From contig PSQN01000017.1 in the NCBI GenBank assembly GCA_002989075.1, forward strand, positions 1,240,001 through 1,304,000: DNA of 64,000 nt, in the 5' to 3' direction. The position numbers were made by a program, and so were the translations under genes. The DNA comes from Arthonia radiata. Its lineage: Eukaryota > Ascomycota > Arthoniomycetes > Arthoniales > Arthoniaceae. Below the pieces are notes generated by a model. The model was not told the DNA's origin. It did no database searches and worked only from the letters and a program-made list of their open reading frames with translations. Below, piece by piece: positions 1 through 10,164 of this stretch (positions are counted from its first letter, which is position 1; every line of letters starts with the position of its first letter).

Positions 1-985
1 CCGCTAAGGGTGGTGCCGTTCTCGAAGCGTCGAAGCATGCAGCGCGCCCGCTTAGAGATGCATGGGTTGCGCTGTGGAGAGCAGGTGGCATACGCAGCTT
101 GTTTGCTGGTTCGCTTGATAGCTTTGGGTGTGTCTAATGTGCGGACGCTGATCTCAGCCAGGTAACGGACTCAACGTGGTGAAAGTGATGCCTGAGTCTG
201 CGATCAAGTTTGGTGGCTATGAGGCAGCGAAGAGAGCCATTAGCAAATTCGAAGGCCACAACGAGCCATCTCAGATCAGCGGCCATGGACGTTTTATCGC
301 AGGAGGCATAGGCGGCATTGTTTCGCAATTCTTTTCCTATCCACTGGACACATTGTGAGTCTTGAGCACAGCCGAGTTGCGCCTTGGTCTAATCTAAGCC
401 TAGGAAATTTCGCATGCAGTGCGAAACCCGCGAAGGCGGTGCATATGGCAACAAGCTCATTCTCGAAACCGCGAAGAAGATGTGGAAGACAAATGGCTTT
501 CGAGCATATTACCGCGGGCTTACCTGGGGACTAGTCGGACAGTTCCCCTACTCGGCAATAGATCTCTTCACATTTGAGTCGCTCAAAAACGCCATCATCC
601 GGCGCAATATGAGAAAACGCGGATGCAAAGAGAGCGACGCAGCGCCCAATGCAATGAGCACTGCAGCGATTGGTGGCTTCTCAGGCGCCTTTGGAGCCTC
701 ACTCGTCTACCCGATCAACCTACTACGGACTCGGCTCCAGACTCAAGGCACCAAAGAGCACCCTCGAACTTATACCGGTATCGTCGACTGTACGAGACAA
801 ACGGTTAAAGGCGAAGGTGTACGTGGATTGTTCAAGGGTGTCACGCCGAACCTGATTAAGGTCGTGCCCGCTGTTTCGATTGTGAGTTTTCATTGCTTCC
901 AAAGGACTCTAGAGTGTGCTAACCACTATGACCACAGACGTACGTCGTCTATGAAGGCTCGAAGAAGGTATTGGATCTACCTTGA
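1..985 (+). CDS. SAL1-like calcium-dependent mitochondrial carrier, 3' part
   Basis: Only the 3' part is present; the start and any N-terminal EF-hands lie upstream of the window. Four exons fit the frame: 1-108, 162-354, 404-881 and 938-985, with GT..AG introns of about 49-56 bases. The joined protein carries the mitochondrial carrier signatures PLDTLKFRMQ and PINLLRTRLQTQ and the block GNGLNVVKVMPESAIKFGGY, which is characteristic of SAL1/SCaMC carriers. These exchange ATP-Mg or ADP for phosphate across the inner mitochondrial membrane and are switched by cytosolic calcium. The last exon gives TYVVYEGSKKVLDLP and a stop, a normal end for the family. Carrier identity is firm; the SAL1 subfamily rests on sequence resemblance because the regulatory domain is not visible. 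Confidence 0.88.
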
Positions 986-1610
986 TGCGCTTGTCCTGAC
1001 ACCTGTGATACCCAATACCCTCTGTCTATAGATGCAATAGATGTCCTACCCATGCTCGTCCTGCCAGTCTTCTTTTTACTGCTGCGCACATTACAGAAGC
1101 TGGAGGACAGCATCACTCGGACGCGGATTCGGGACCTCGATGAGGAATTTGAGGGCGTAATCCTGTCCTGCCATTTGCGCCCATGAATCCCATCGTGAGG
1201 CGAGAGAGGGGGGGGGCAATTGCTGCACCTCTGCTCCCATAATCATCACCAACCCGTGACTTTAGCCCCGCAGTGCCAAGATGAGGGAGAGATCTAGCTG
1301 TTCGAAGACTAGCGGACGCGGCTGCCTCGCAACGGTTTCCAATTTGAAGGGCTTTGTCGATATACCATCGCAGCTGAAGAAGCCACATTCCTGGCGAAGA
1401 ATCCAAAACTAACTGTCGCTGCGCCGCTGCTCGTCATCTTGGTCGCTTGACCGCGCGGCTCTTTCAATTTTCAGCTGCTGTTTGTCTCTGCCAAGCGCGG
1501 CACGCGGAAAGAGCAGGCCACAGCTCTTTTGAAGACTACCGCTCCTTTTTCTAATTCTTGTCCAAATCGCTTGGATCAGTCATTCAAGCACAAGAAAGCA
1601 TTATTTCAAC
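986..1610. other. Intergenic: terminator side of carrier and promoter of Het-C gene
   Basis: No convincing gene. It holds a run of ten G (about 1208-1217) and a pyrimidine-rich stretch ending in a CAAGAAAGCA-type leader just before the Het-C start codon. A 97-codon reverse reading frame here has no recognisable features. Confidence 0.6.
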
Positions 1611-4277
1611 ATGGCGAGTAGATTAATCATACTGTCATGCCTGGTGCTGTTCCTAGCACTAGCAACACCTACACATGCGTTTGGTGCGGGTAACATTGCC
1701 AGCATCTCCAAGATCGAAGGTGCCAACTGGCGCCATGGTGACATTGAAGACATGCTCAAAACTGTGGCCCATTTGAAGGGATACAAATGGACGGCTACTA
1801 TGATCAAGCGTGTCTACTTTGGCAACTGGCTGCGAGACTACAGCCAGGCTGTAGACGTCGGGACTCTCAAAGGCGTGCAAGCCGGTGCTATCCGTATCCT
1901 GGTATGGATCTTGTCATTCGTCTCTTTTGGATATGCGACCCGCGAATTCGAAGTCACTGAGGATCGTTTGGGTTGCTACCGTCCCGAGGAGCACATTGAC
2001 AATCCTGAGGACTATGCGGACAACATTGACGCCCGTCAATACGACCCTCGCTTGCGTGGACCGGTGCGTCCAGAGGAGCTTGCTGTTGATCCGCAGACTG
2101 GCATGAAGAACTACATTGCGAACGAACGTGGCAATTGGGCGACCTCTTCAGGCTACGTGCGCTTCTCATTCACCAGGTCGATCCATTATGGCCGGCTCTT
2201 CACTTCGGGCAGTGGTAACTCCAAGGGTCGCCAAGAGGATCTCTTCGAAGCTCTGCGATGTCTCGGGCAAGGTCTTCACTGCCTCGAAGACTTCGGCGCC
2301 CATACCAACTACACTGAGCTCGCTCTGCGTGAAATAGGCTTTAACAATGTCTTCACTCACGTTGGCCAAAACACCGAGATGAATCTTCACGGTCGCCGTG
2401 CGTATCCACTCGTCACGGGTACCTTTGGCGGTGTTGATTTCCTCCATTCTGTCCTTGGCGAAGCTGGCGACCACATCACTCAGACCGAAGTGGACGTCCC
2501 TGAGGTTGACCAGATGAAAAAGAATATGGAAGGAGCTGCAACCCAAGGCTCGACGACTCGCGGAGGTGGCGGGCAAGACCAAGCCTCTGAACTTACCGGT
2601 CTACTTTCCAAGGTTCCTGGCTGCGGCGACCTCTGCAATCAAGCCTTTGAGTTGCAGCGCGCCTCCGACCAGCAAGCCCAACAAAACGCATCTCGTGGCT
2701 TTGACGGCGGCTACAGTAGCTCTCGTGACGCACCTTCCTTCCCACCACCACCCGGGTCCGACACGCATGTCATGATGTCCGGCGGCGGCCCTGGCGCAGT
2801 TAAGCCCGGCCAAAGTGGCTCCCAGCTCGGCAACGTCGACCTCGCCGCCACTGTGGCGAAGATCTACCCCATCCTCGAGTTCCGCGACAACGTTGTTCGC
2901 AACATCTCCGCTGTCATCGAGAAGATCCCGGGTCTTGAGAAGCTGGTCGAGACCATTTCTGAGAAAATCACGCTCTTCATCATGGGTCTCCTCGCCCCGT
3001 TCATCATCCCTATCATTAACTCGGCCTCTGCGCAACTCAAGACTGGCTCGTCCACTGTGGTCAAGGCGAGCGCGAAGCACCAGTATCTACCATGGACGGA
3101 CCCCAATTGCACTGCGCCAACCCACTCAATGCTATCCAAGGACCACTTCAGCAACATTCTCAACAATCCCGCCGGCCGTGTCGCCACTGCGATCTTGCAG
3201 TATGCCGCCCCTCGTGTCGTCTACGCGTGGGAGAACCCTGGTGTCCCCGTCGAGCAGGTACTCGATGACATCGTAGGATCCAACGGCGCATTCCACCACC
3301 CCGCGCTCCGCCAACCAAACCGCGAGATCCACCAGAAGATGTTCCACGCCGTCCAGAACTGGGTTGATACCCTCCCTGATCGTGGCGCGAATCTAAATGA
3401 CAAGCTCAGCTCTGAGAGCGTCAGACACGGACACAACCACACAGCTGGTGCGGGCGGCATACTGGGATCAGGACAAACGCAGGTCCCCGACTTGTCTGGC
3501 GGCGGACAGGAAGGCGCTGGTATAGGCAACTTCGGCGCGTTCGGCGGGCAGTACGGCGGCCAGGGCCATGGAGGTGCAAGTGGCGGCCTGGGCCAGTTCG
3601 CGGGTAAGCTCTTCTCAGGCGCACCATCACGCGGTGGACACAGCAGCGGAGGCTACGGCGGCGGCAGTGGAGGCAGCGGCGGCCTCGGTGGCGGCCTCGG
3701 AAAGCTCGCCGGCGACTTCCTTGGCTCAGGCGGTAAGCAATCCGGCGGCTTCGGCAAGCTCGCAGGCAACGTGTTCGGCTCGCGCGAGATGGAGGGCGAA
3801 GCGCGTGAAGGCTTCGACTACGGTTCCGTGCAGCCGACGGCGCAGGAGTCGCATCTCGCGCCGGGTTGGGGCAACGTCAATCAGGGCGGCGCGCAGAGCA
3901 CGTATGAGGCGATGTCGCAGCGGCGGAGCGTGAGTCCGTATCCGCAGCAGGGGTTCGAGCAGGGGCAGCCGCAGTTTGGGTATGAGCATCAGGGGGGCGC
4001 GGAGTATGGGGGTGGGGGGTATGAGGACAGGGGTGGGGGGTATGGGCAGAGTGGGTATGGGGAGCAGGGTGGGTTTGGGGGTGGGTATGGCGGCGGTGGT
4101 GGGTATGGACAGCAGGCTGGCGGGTTTGGGGAGAGCGAGTATCCGCCGCAGGCACCGCCGCCGAGTGAAGGGTATGGTGGCGAGCAGTATGGGCAGCAGA
4201 GGTACGATCAAAGTGGGTATGAGCAAGGTGGGTATGGGCAGGAGGGTTATGGAAGGCAGGGGTACGGTGGGTATTAG
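1611..4277 (+). CDS. hetC: Het-C domain protein with Gly/Tyr-rich tail
   Basis: Single-exon protein of 888 residues. Residues 1-23 form a classic secretion signal (hydrophobic LIILSCLVLFLALA followed by THA). Residues 24 to about 560 match the fungal Het-C family (for example IEGANWRHGDIEDMLKTVA, YFGNWLRDYSQAVDVGTL, LGQGLHCLEDFGAHTNY). In Neurospora and relatives het-c takes part in heterokaryon incompatibility, although most Het-C family members have no proven allorecognition role. From about residue 600 the protein becomes Gly-rich and the last 150 or so residues are dominated by G, Y, Q and E in short GYG/GYEQ-type repeats. The base composition changes there to G-rich on the plus strand. 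The start is the first ATG, placed directly before the signal peptide. Family call firm; allelic incompatibility function is inference. Confidence 0.92.
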   Translation: MASRLIILSCLVLFLALATPTHAFGAGNIASISKIEGANWRHGDIEDMLKTVAHLKGYKWTATMIKRVYFGNWLRDYSQAVDVGTLKGVQAGAIRILVWILSFVSFGYATREFEVTEDRLGCYRPEEHIDNPEDYADNIDARQYDPRLRGPVRPEELAVDPQTGMKNYIANERGNWATSSGYVRFSFTRSIHYGRLFTSGSGNSKGRQEDLFEALRCLGQGLHCLEDFGAHTNYTELALREIGFNNVFTHVGQNTEMNLHGRRAYPLVTGTFGGVDFLHSVLGEAGDHITQTEVDVPEVDQMKKNMEGAATQGSTTRGGGGQDQASELTGLLSKVPGCGDLCNQAFELQRASDQQAQQNASRGFDGGYSSSRDAPSFPPPPGSDTHVMMSGGGPGAVKPGQSGSQLGNVDLAATVAKIYPILEFRDNVVRNISAVIEKIPGLEKLVETISEKITLFIMGLLAPFIIPIINSASAQLKTGSSTVVKASAKHQYLPWTDPNCTAPTHSMLSKDHFSNILNNPAGRVATAILQYAAPRVVYAWENPGVPVEQVLDDIVGSNGAFHHPALRQPNREIHQKMFHAVQNWVDTLPDRGANLNDKLSSESVRHGHNHTAGAGGILGSGQTQVPDLSGGGQEGAGIGNFGAFGGQYGGQGHGGASGGLGQFAGKLFSGAPSRGGHSSGGYGGGSGGSGGLGGGLGKLAGDFLGSGGKQSGGFGKLAGNVFGSREMEGEAREGFDYGSVQPTAQESHLAPGWGNVNQGGAQSTYEAMSQRRSVSPYPQQGFEQGQPQFGYEHQGGAEYGGGGYEDRGGGYGQSGYGEQGGFGGGYGGGGGYGQQAGGFGESEYPPQAPPPSEGYGGEQYGQQRYDQSGYEQGGYGQEGYGRQGYGGY
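3960..4274 (+). repeat. Gly-Tyr-Gln low-complexity coding repeat
   Basis: Degenerate in-frame repetition of units such as GYGQ, GYEQGG and GGYG within the Het-C tail, written in DNA as recurring gggtatgg-type words. It is compositional repetition, not a perfect tandem array, and gives rise to long open frames on the other strand that are not genes. Confidence 0.8.
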
Positions 4278-4792
4278 AACAGTGGTTAACAAGCCGATCG
4301 CGCCGGGCGGCAGCGTGCTATGAGCCTTCGAGATCAAGCGTGACGGACAACGAAAGCTGAACGGGTTGATGATGATACGACGGAAGAGCTCTCGATGATA
4401 GCGGTAGAGATAGATCTGCTAGGCAACGATTTGAACGCGAGGAGATTTGTGGCAACTGAGGCGATCTTCATGGGCTATGTGAGCCAAACTACAACCGCGC
4501 GCGTGGAAATGGCTTAGCCGTCGATACCTTTATACTCTAGCCGGGACGTCAAGGCGACAGGACATGCTAGCGGCGCAGAGCACCACCCCGGCGTTATAAC
4601 ATACCACAAACCACGGCATCACAAACGTGCGAGCATCTCAACCTCTACTCAGGCTCACAGACAACAATATCAGAACGCAAGACGTGCTATTCGATCTCGA
4701 ATGTCGTTTTCCCACTTCACCTTCTTTGCACTTCCCTACCTCTCTCCTCTCCCCTCCGCTGCACGACTGCATCAGACGAATAGGAAGATGCA
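4278..4792. other. Intergenic between two convergent genes
   Basis: 3' flanks of the Het-C gene (plus) and the small mitochondrial protein gene (minus). I see nothing coding here; a short plus-strand reading frame over 4627-4902 overlaps the end of the minus-strand gene and looks fortuitous. Confidence 0.5.
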
Positions 4793-5700
4793 TCACTTCT
4801 GCCCATGCTTCTCATGCACATGCTCGCGCGTCTGCTTCTGCATGTTCTCGATGTTCTCTTTCGTCGCGGGGTCGGTGTTGCGGTCGGCCGTTACCTGGTT
4901 GACACTGTCAGCATATACACCATCGCAAAACGCGCGTTGTGACTGCTCCTCTTGGATATGTGCTCATGCTCGAATGCCGCGTAGACCACCCACGGTGCAT
5001 CAACATGTGCGGGCCATTGCAGCTCAACCACCGCCACCAGCCATCCACGAGATGTTCCCGATCCACACCACTAGATGTTGACAGCTATGCGCACACAGCT
5101 TTCACGACCTTCAGACGTTCTGCTGACTCCGGGGATTCCACTGGGTTGTAAAAGACCAGACACTGGGATAAGGGAAAAGGGAGACATACCGCCTCCTCAC
5201 TATTACTCGCCAACTCCGGCTTCCAATGATTCGTCCCCTCCTTCTGCTTCCGCAGCTGGTCCTGCTTGTGGTGTTCGGCTTCTTCGTGGCGGCCTTCGTG
5301 GTCTGTTGCACTTATGTCAGCACAAGCAGTCTTCCATTTTCTCACCCCTCTTCGTCGTCGGCCTGTTCGCTCTTCTCTGTTCCTCTCGTCCTCTCTCTTC
5401 TCCTCACTCTTACTTTTACTGCCGTATTGCGGTTTTTAAACGCTGAATGAGATAGTACAGGGGTTGCTTCTTCCGTTTAGCAGCTCCGATCGTTTTGCTG
5501 CTTGTCTATGTTTTTGCTCTTGCGAGGGGGATGTTGTGTTGTGTTGCGAAGAGCGAGAGAGAAAAGGAGGAAGACGTACGTAGGGCGTCCTCTTTACCGG
5601 CCAGTCGGTTTGCAGATACGGTCAGAGGTCTTCGCGTGATGGTGGAAAGGGTATGGGTTCGGCACGCGGAGCGGAGGAGGGTGAGTGTATTGAAGCGCAT
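4793..5700 (-). CDS. Small conserved mitochondrial protein, unknown function
   Basis: Recovered by splicing three minus-strand exons: 5700-5580, 5302-5190 and 4894-4793, about 111 residues. Introns start GTACGT and GTATGT and end CAG, and both junctions keep frame. The N-terminus MRFNTLTLLRSACRTHTLST is rich in Arg, Leu, Ser and Thr without acidic residues, as in a mitochondrial presequence. The mature part is charged and helical: AEHHKQDQLRKQKEGTNHW, then ELASNSEEA, then TADRN..KENIENMQKQTREH. I recall small fungal proteins of this kind (KQKEG..W..ELASNSE..V.ADR) but know no assigned function; it is not the ATPase inhibitor IF1. Exon 1 could alternatively begin at an in-frame ATG at 5778. 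Gene existence is well supported by frame continuity over two introns; function unknown. Confidence 0.75.
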
Positions 5701-6555
5701 GCTTGGAAGCTTAGAAAGGTTGTGTAGAGGTCGTAACAGATTTGTGTAGTAGAGCCGTTTGTAGAGACTCAGTTTCAATCAATGGCTGTTGAAAACAGCT
5801 TATAAAGCTCGGAGGAAGCTGCGACTGTTGCTCGGCTTCGGCTGCACCCTAGCTATGATATCATAACCATTCCGCTGCACCCTGCCACTAGGTCAACGGG
5901 AGCGACGAGGTCTGCATATTGGTTACTGTTTGGAGGAAACTTAGCTCAATGCAGAGTCATAAAGGTGAGGGGAAAATGAAAATGTTCGTTCATATGACTA
6001 CGTAGTACATGAGACGAGACAAGTCCAGAGAAAGCCATTCATCATCCAATCGGGGGATGTCATCCAAACGTCCAAACATCTTTGTAATAATAGTACTTAG
6101 AAAGCTCGAAAGCCCACCATACGTCAAGTCGTCATGCTCCGCTGAATGCTGTTGCCTCGGGTGTATCATTGTCGTGGCGTGCCAACCAGCCACCCAGCCG
6201 GAGAATCACAAACTCCTCGCAAAGACTATGACTGCTCCGTAATCGTATCTGTCTGCAGCCGTTTTTGATTTCCTTTTCGATAATGGTTTTGTTTTCGTCG
6301 TTCTTTTACCCGTACAGCTACCGTTTCGCTTACATTCAAATATGATGGTCTTTTCATCGTCAAAAGTCCTGATCCCGTTGTTGTCTAGGTATGCACACAG
6401 TGACCCTCCGTCTTTGGTCGTGGAGACGTCAAAACAAAAACGCCTAGCGCTGGATTGCAAACAGTGGTATCGCTCCAAGAGATGCTGAGTCGTGGTCGTG
6501 GATTCAAACAGTCGAACAAAGGAAATCAAAAGAGGCAGTGGAGATGGTTGGTGAA
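5701..6555. other. Intergenic, no gene seen
   Basis: Lies upstream of the small mitochondrial protein gene and downstream of the next minus-strand gene. Several short frames (6009-6242, 6206-6562 reverse) show no motif or splice continuation. Confidence 0.5.
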
Positions 6556-7237
6556 TCACCAACGGCGCTGGCCGTAGTGCTTCTGCGCCTGTCGGTTGGG
6601 CGAGATAGAGGTAGGTGGACTCGTGTTCCGAGAGTTGGGGTCAACGATGGGGATGGCGTTTCGCTGACGCTGAGCCATTGGCTGGTGAATCTTGAGGTGG
6701 CTTGAATTGCCGTGGTGAAGCGATGGCATATGGGGCTGAGCCTGTGCGGACATGGTGAAAGGTTGTGCCGGCTGGATCTGGTGCTGTAGCGGCGAGGCAT
6801 CAGGGGAGCCGTCGGACGACGAGGACCGATCGGATGAACCCGAGTGGATTGATTGCAGCTGTTGAGGTGACACATGAGCTTCTGTATACTTCGCATGGAA
6901 GATCTTGGTATGGCGAAGACCTTCAAGAGAGAACAAGACATACATCGTCATCAGTCAACAGGTGCCACGGGCAGAACACTTCATCGTCGTCCAAATCGAA
7001 CGATCTAGCAGCGTCGAAATCTTTGCGGATGGCCGCTGCTTGTGCGATCTCGGCAGCTTCTCTGGTGGCCCGAGATGGCTTGAAAGACTTGGTGGGGTGA
7101 TGCTGCTGGTGATGGTGGTTCGAGGAGCCGAAGCGCTGGCCTCGTCGAGAGCGAGAGCCGTGCTGGTTGTGATTGGGCACAGAAGACATTGTTGGCATTG
7201 CAGAATGCTGGGAAGGGTTGTAATAGAATGATGACAT
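6556..7237 (-). CDS. Conserved fungal protein of unknown function (YYN..RSFDLDDD type)
   Basis: Two exons on the minus strand, 7237-6944 and 6858-6556, about 198 residues. The intron runs GTATGT..CAG, phase 0. Exon 1 begins MSSFYYNPSQHSAMPTM, is basic and His/Gln-rich, and ends with RKDFDAARSFDLDDDEVFCP..LLTDDD. Exon 2 continues LQSIHSGSSDRSSSSDGSPD, then a Pro/Gln-rich stretch containing SPLQHQIQPAQPF and HLKIHQPMAQRQRNAIPIV, and ends QRRW. This order of blocks (tyrosine-rich start, FDLDDD, SIHS..SSDRSS, SPLQHQIQP, RNAIPIV, RRW end) is one I recognise from many filamentous ascomycetes, always as an uncharacterised, probably disordered protein. No domain, membrane segment or catalytic motif is visible. 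Confidence 0.8.
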
Positions 7238-8612
7238 GGTGTCGCAGTAGTGGAGGCTTTGTCGCAAACAGCGGAGAAGGGGGTCGAAACTTGGCGCCTA
7301 GTGGGTAACAAGGGGAGGTCGGTATCGGAAGGATAAAGACGGCCGGCGATTGTGATGATGAAGGGTATTAGAGCGAGCGGAATGGAGAGGTGGGACGGTG
7401 GTGGTGGTGATTGTTGACAAGGTGGACTGATGGAAGGCAAAAGAGAAGACGGTGTTGTGGACAGTTGAGAGGGAGAAGGCGCAACTGAACGACACAAGAC
7501 GGAAAGCGTGGGCGGCGGTGACAGCGGATTGGTCGGACTCGAGGGGGCTAACCCCATCGCAGAGCTTAGTGGCATTCTTTGTGGCAGTAGTGGCCCGAGC
7601 GCCGGTCGAGCAAAGTGGCGGGCGATGTGTCGAGATGGCGGGGCACGAACCTTCGCAGCGGTGACCGATGATACCTTAGCGGCTTCTGTTTAGCTTCCTC
7701 TTACCGCTTCTTCTTGCAGAGGGAGTGCCGCAGTTCGACCAGGCCTGCTGATCATTCCTACAACCTGACCTTGAATGCCTCAGCCACCACCTTGCTCCTG
7801 CTCTTCAAACGCAAGCCTCTTTACGACCTTTGTCATTCCTCGCTCAGCCTCTCCCTATTTTGTCACCCAGCTCGTCTCGAGAACACTGTGCAGAGTCTGT
7901 TATCAGGATGCTGAACCATGGCAACGACCCCTGCCCGCAGTGTCCAGGTTGTAGCCGTGAGGGCCGTCTCATCGCATTCGGCGCTACTGCAGACGTGCGA
8001 CAACGCTGTGCTGGCTCGCCACCTATTTGTGTGCATACTCACGCTCTGCTTTGGGCAGGGCATTCGCTGTTCGGTCTGGACTCTGCAGGGGCTACGGCTG
8101 CAATTGTAGTCTCCTTGCACGTGCAGCTCTTGACTCTTGAGACGTAGGATTGTATCCGTACCTGAGGCGCCTCGAGTATGATTGGGTGCGGTAAAGCATT
8201 CGGTAGCCGCCCTGACAGTGATCGTCGACATGACGAACTTGCTTCATGGCTGAACATTCATTTTCAATCTATTCCCTTGCGTGAAAATGCGTACAATTGT
8301 GCCCTTACAGTCTTGTGCATAATGGTAGATATTGTATTTTGGCCGAGGAGCTAGCAGGGATCACACGGCAGTCGTCCATGACAGCGCGCGCCTACAGAGC
8401 CTCATCTGCAATCTCATTCAATCCCACACAATCACCTTGCCCGTCTCTTGTCTACGTCGAATTTGACGCCCTGAGCCTCAACCATTGCAAACTGTTAGAT
8501 AGCAGGGAAGCCAACATGCATGACCACTTATAACAGCACCCACGGCTAGTATCCAAGGGCATCGAAGCATCACGATAAGCACCAAGTCGCTCTTCTGGGT
8601 TATTAAGTGCCA
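7238..8612. other. Intergenic, divergent promoter region
   Basis: About 1.4 kb between a minus-strand gene and a plus-strand secreted-protein gene. A pyrimidine-rich minus-strand leader (about 7240-7560) is probably the long 5' leader of the minus gene. Short frames on both strands have no signal sequence, domain or splice partner. No RNA gene recognised. Confidence 0.5.
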
Positions 8613-9897
8613 ATGATACCCAATTCTCTCCTCCTCACTTTGCTGGCCTTTCTATGCCTTCCAGCCGCCGCTGTTAACACGACCGATCCACCTGCCCCTC
8701 CACCACCCTCCGGCGGTGTCAACTTCGTGATCCAAAACCAGCATCCTGCGAATCTCAGCTTCTTCTACACTAGTGGGCCTGGCGTCACTCCGATTGATGC
8801 ACCTACCGAAATCGCCGACAATGAAACCCTGACTGCTGTGTTCCCGCCTGGATGGCAGGGTAACATCCAGGTCGTCGAGGCAGGCAAGAACGGAGACTAC
8901 AGCCAAGCGAGCTGGATGGTGAGCTCCAAATTCATCTCCGATGGGGACTGAAGTAGAGGCATGGCTGAAGAAGACCCTTTGTGCAACGCATGATCAGCGG
9001 GTGTGCATGCTGACGATGGTCTACAGGAGGGCAACACCGTCAATGGTCAAGTGTGGCAAGAGTGAGTCCCTCATTCACTTTCCGTTCTTCATGCCTACTC
9101 TCTTTCCTTTCTTACAAAATGCGTTGAAATACGCTCCCCTCATGATCACTAAAAATCGTACTCCAATATTTTCTACACAAGCTAGTCTTCTATCACCTTC
9201 CATCTCCCTCCGCAATACCACCATTACCGACCACCCACCACACCAACACCCACATCCATCCACCACCCACGTCCTCCCAACTTACCAATTACAGCGTCTC
9301 CTACGTCCGCGGCTTCTCCGTCAGCATAGTCTGCTCCTGCCTCCAACCCGACAACACCACCCGCATCAGCGGCTGCAACAAAAACCTCTGGGCCTCCAAC
9401 AGCGCCTGCCCCAACAAAGGCGGGCAGGCCAACGTGACCTGTCCGAACACCAGCAAAGATAACGGACCTGCACAGAAGTGGTTCGATCCCTGTACGAAGT
9501 TGGCTTATACGTTTCGTGAGTGCTTACTTCCTTCTCTTCCTATGTTGTCCGTGATTAAAGAGTATGGAGTGTGGTGTGAAGTGATTGGATGTGCGCGATC
9601 GACAGACGTGAGGGGAGAGATTCGGAGAGGCTGTTGATGGAAAGCACGTGGACCGGAATGGGCCGTGTGGGAACCGGGGAGCGAGCGGAGAGCTGACGAG
9701 GTATAGCGAACGACATCCCCAACTATCGATGCGCGCCCGGCGTGCCGGTGGAATGCTGCATTGGCGACACGTGTGCGCGGCCTGCGAACCCGCCAGGTGT
9801 AGGCGAGAACGGAGCAAACGGGATGCTGAAGCCAGGATGGTGGCTGAATGTGCTCGCGACGGTTGTATGCTTGGGTGCCATTCTGGACTGGCTATAA
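8613..9897 (+). CDS. Secreted cysteine-rich protein, thaumatin-like candidate
   Basis: Four exons keep one frame: 8613-8918, 9027-9061, 9295-9515 and 9707-9897, about 250 residues. The true start is the ATG at 8613, giving signal peptide MIPNSLLLTLLAFLCLPAAA. The mature part begins with NTTDPPAPPPP, then a beta-rich block (GGVNFVIQNQHPANLSFFY), and continues after splicing into SYVRGFSVSIVCSCLQP, ISGCNKNLWASNSACPN, FDPCTKLAYTFPNDI and VECCIGDTCA, giving at least eight cysteines. The spacing of the GFSV..C.C, GCN..LW, CP, PC..AYTFP and CC blocks recalls fungal thaumatin-like proteins. It ends in a hydrophobic helix (WWLNVLATVVCLGAILDWL), which suggests a GPI-anchor signal or a C-terminal membrane segment. 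Secretion is firm from sequence; the thaumatin relationship is by resemblance only. Confidence 0.7.
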
Positions 9898-10164
9898 CCT
9901 TGACAGGATGTGTTTGACTTAGACACGATGGCTTGAATATATTTGGAAGTCGTGATCAAGCAGATTGCACAAGATGTATTACGAAGAGATCGAGCAAAGA
10001 CGGTGTGAAGTGAAAAGTCAATCTTCGCATTCATAGACGCTAATATCCACAACGCATGCCATGCATAGCCAGCGCTTGGCCTTCATATAGCATCAATATC
10101 ATCGCGAATCCTGCGCCGACGCTACCATAATAAGTCATCATTCGTAAATCGTTTCGCCGCCATC

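Noticed and set aside
3726-4337. 203-codon frame opposite the Het-C tail
   Set aside because: Mirror of the Gly-rich repeat; repetitive Pro/Leu/Thr composition without features.
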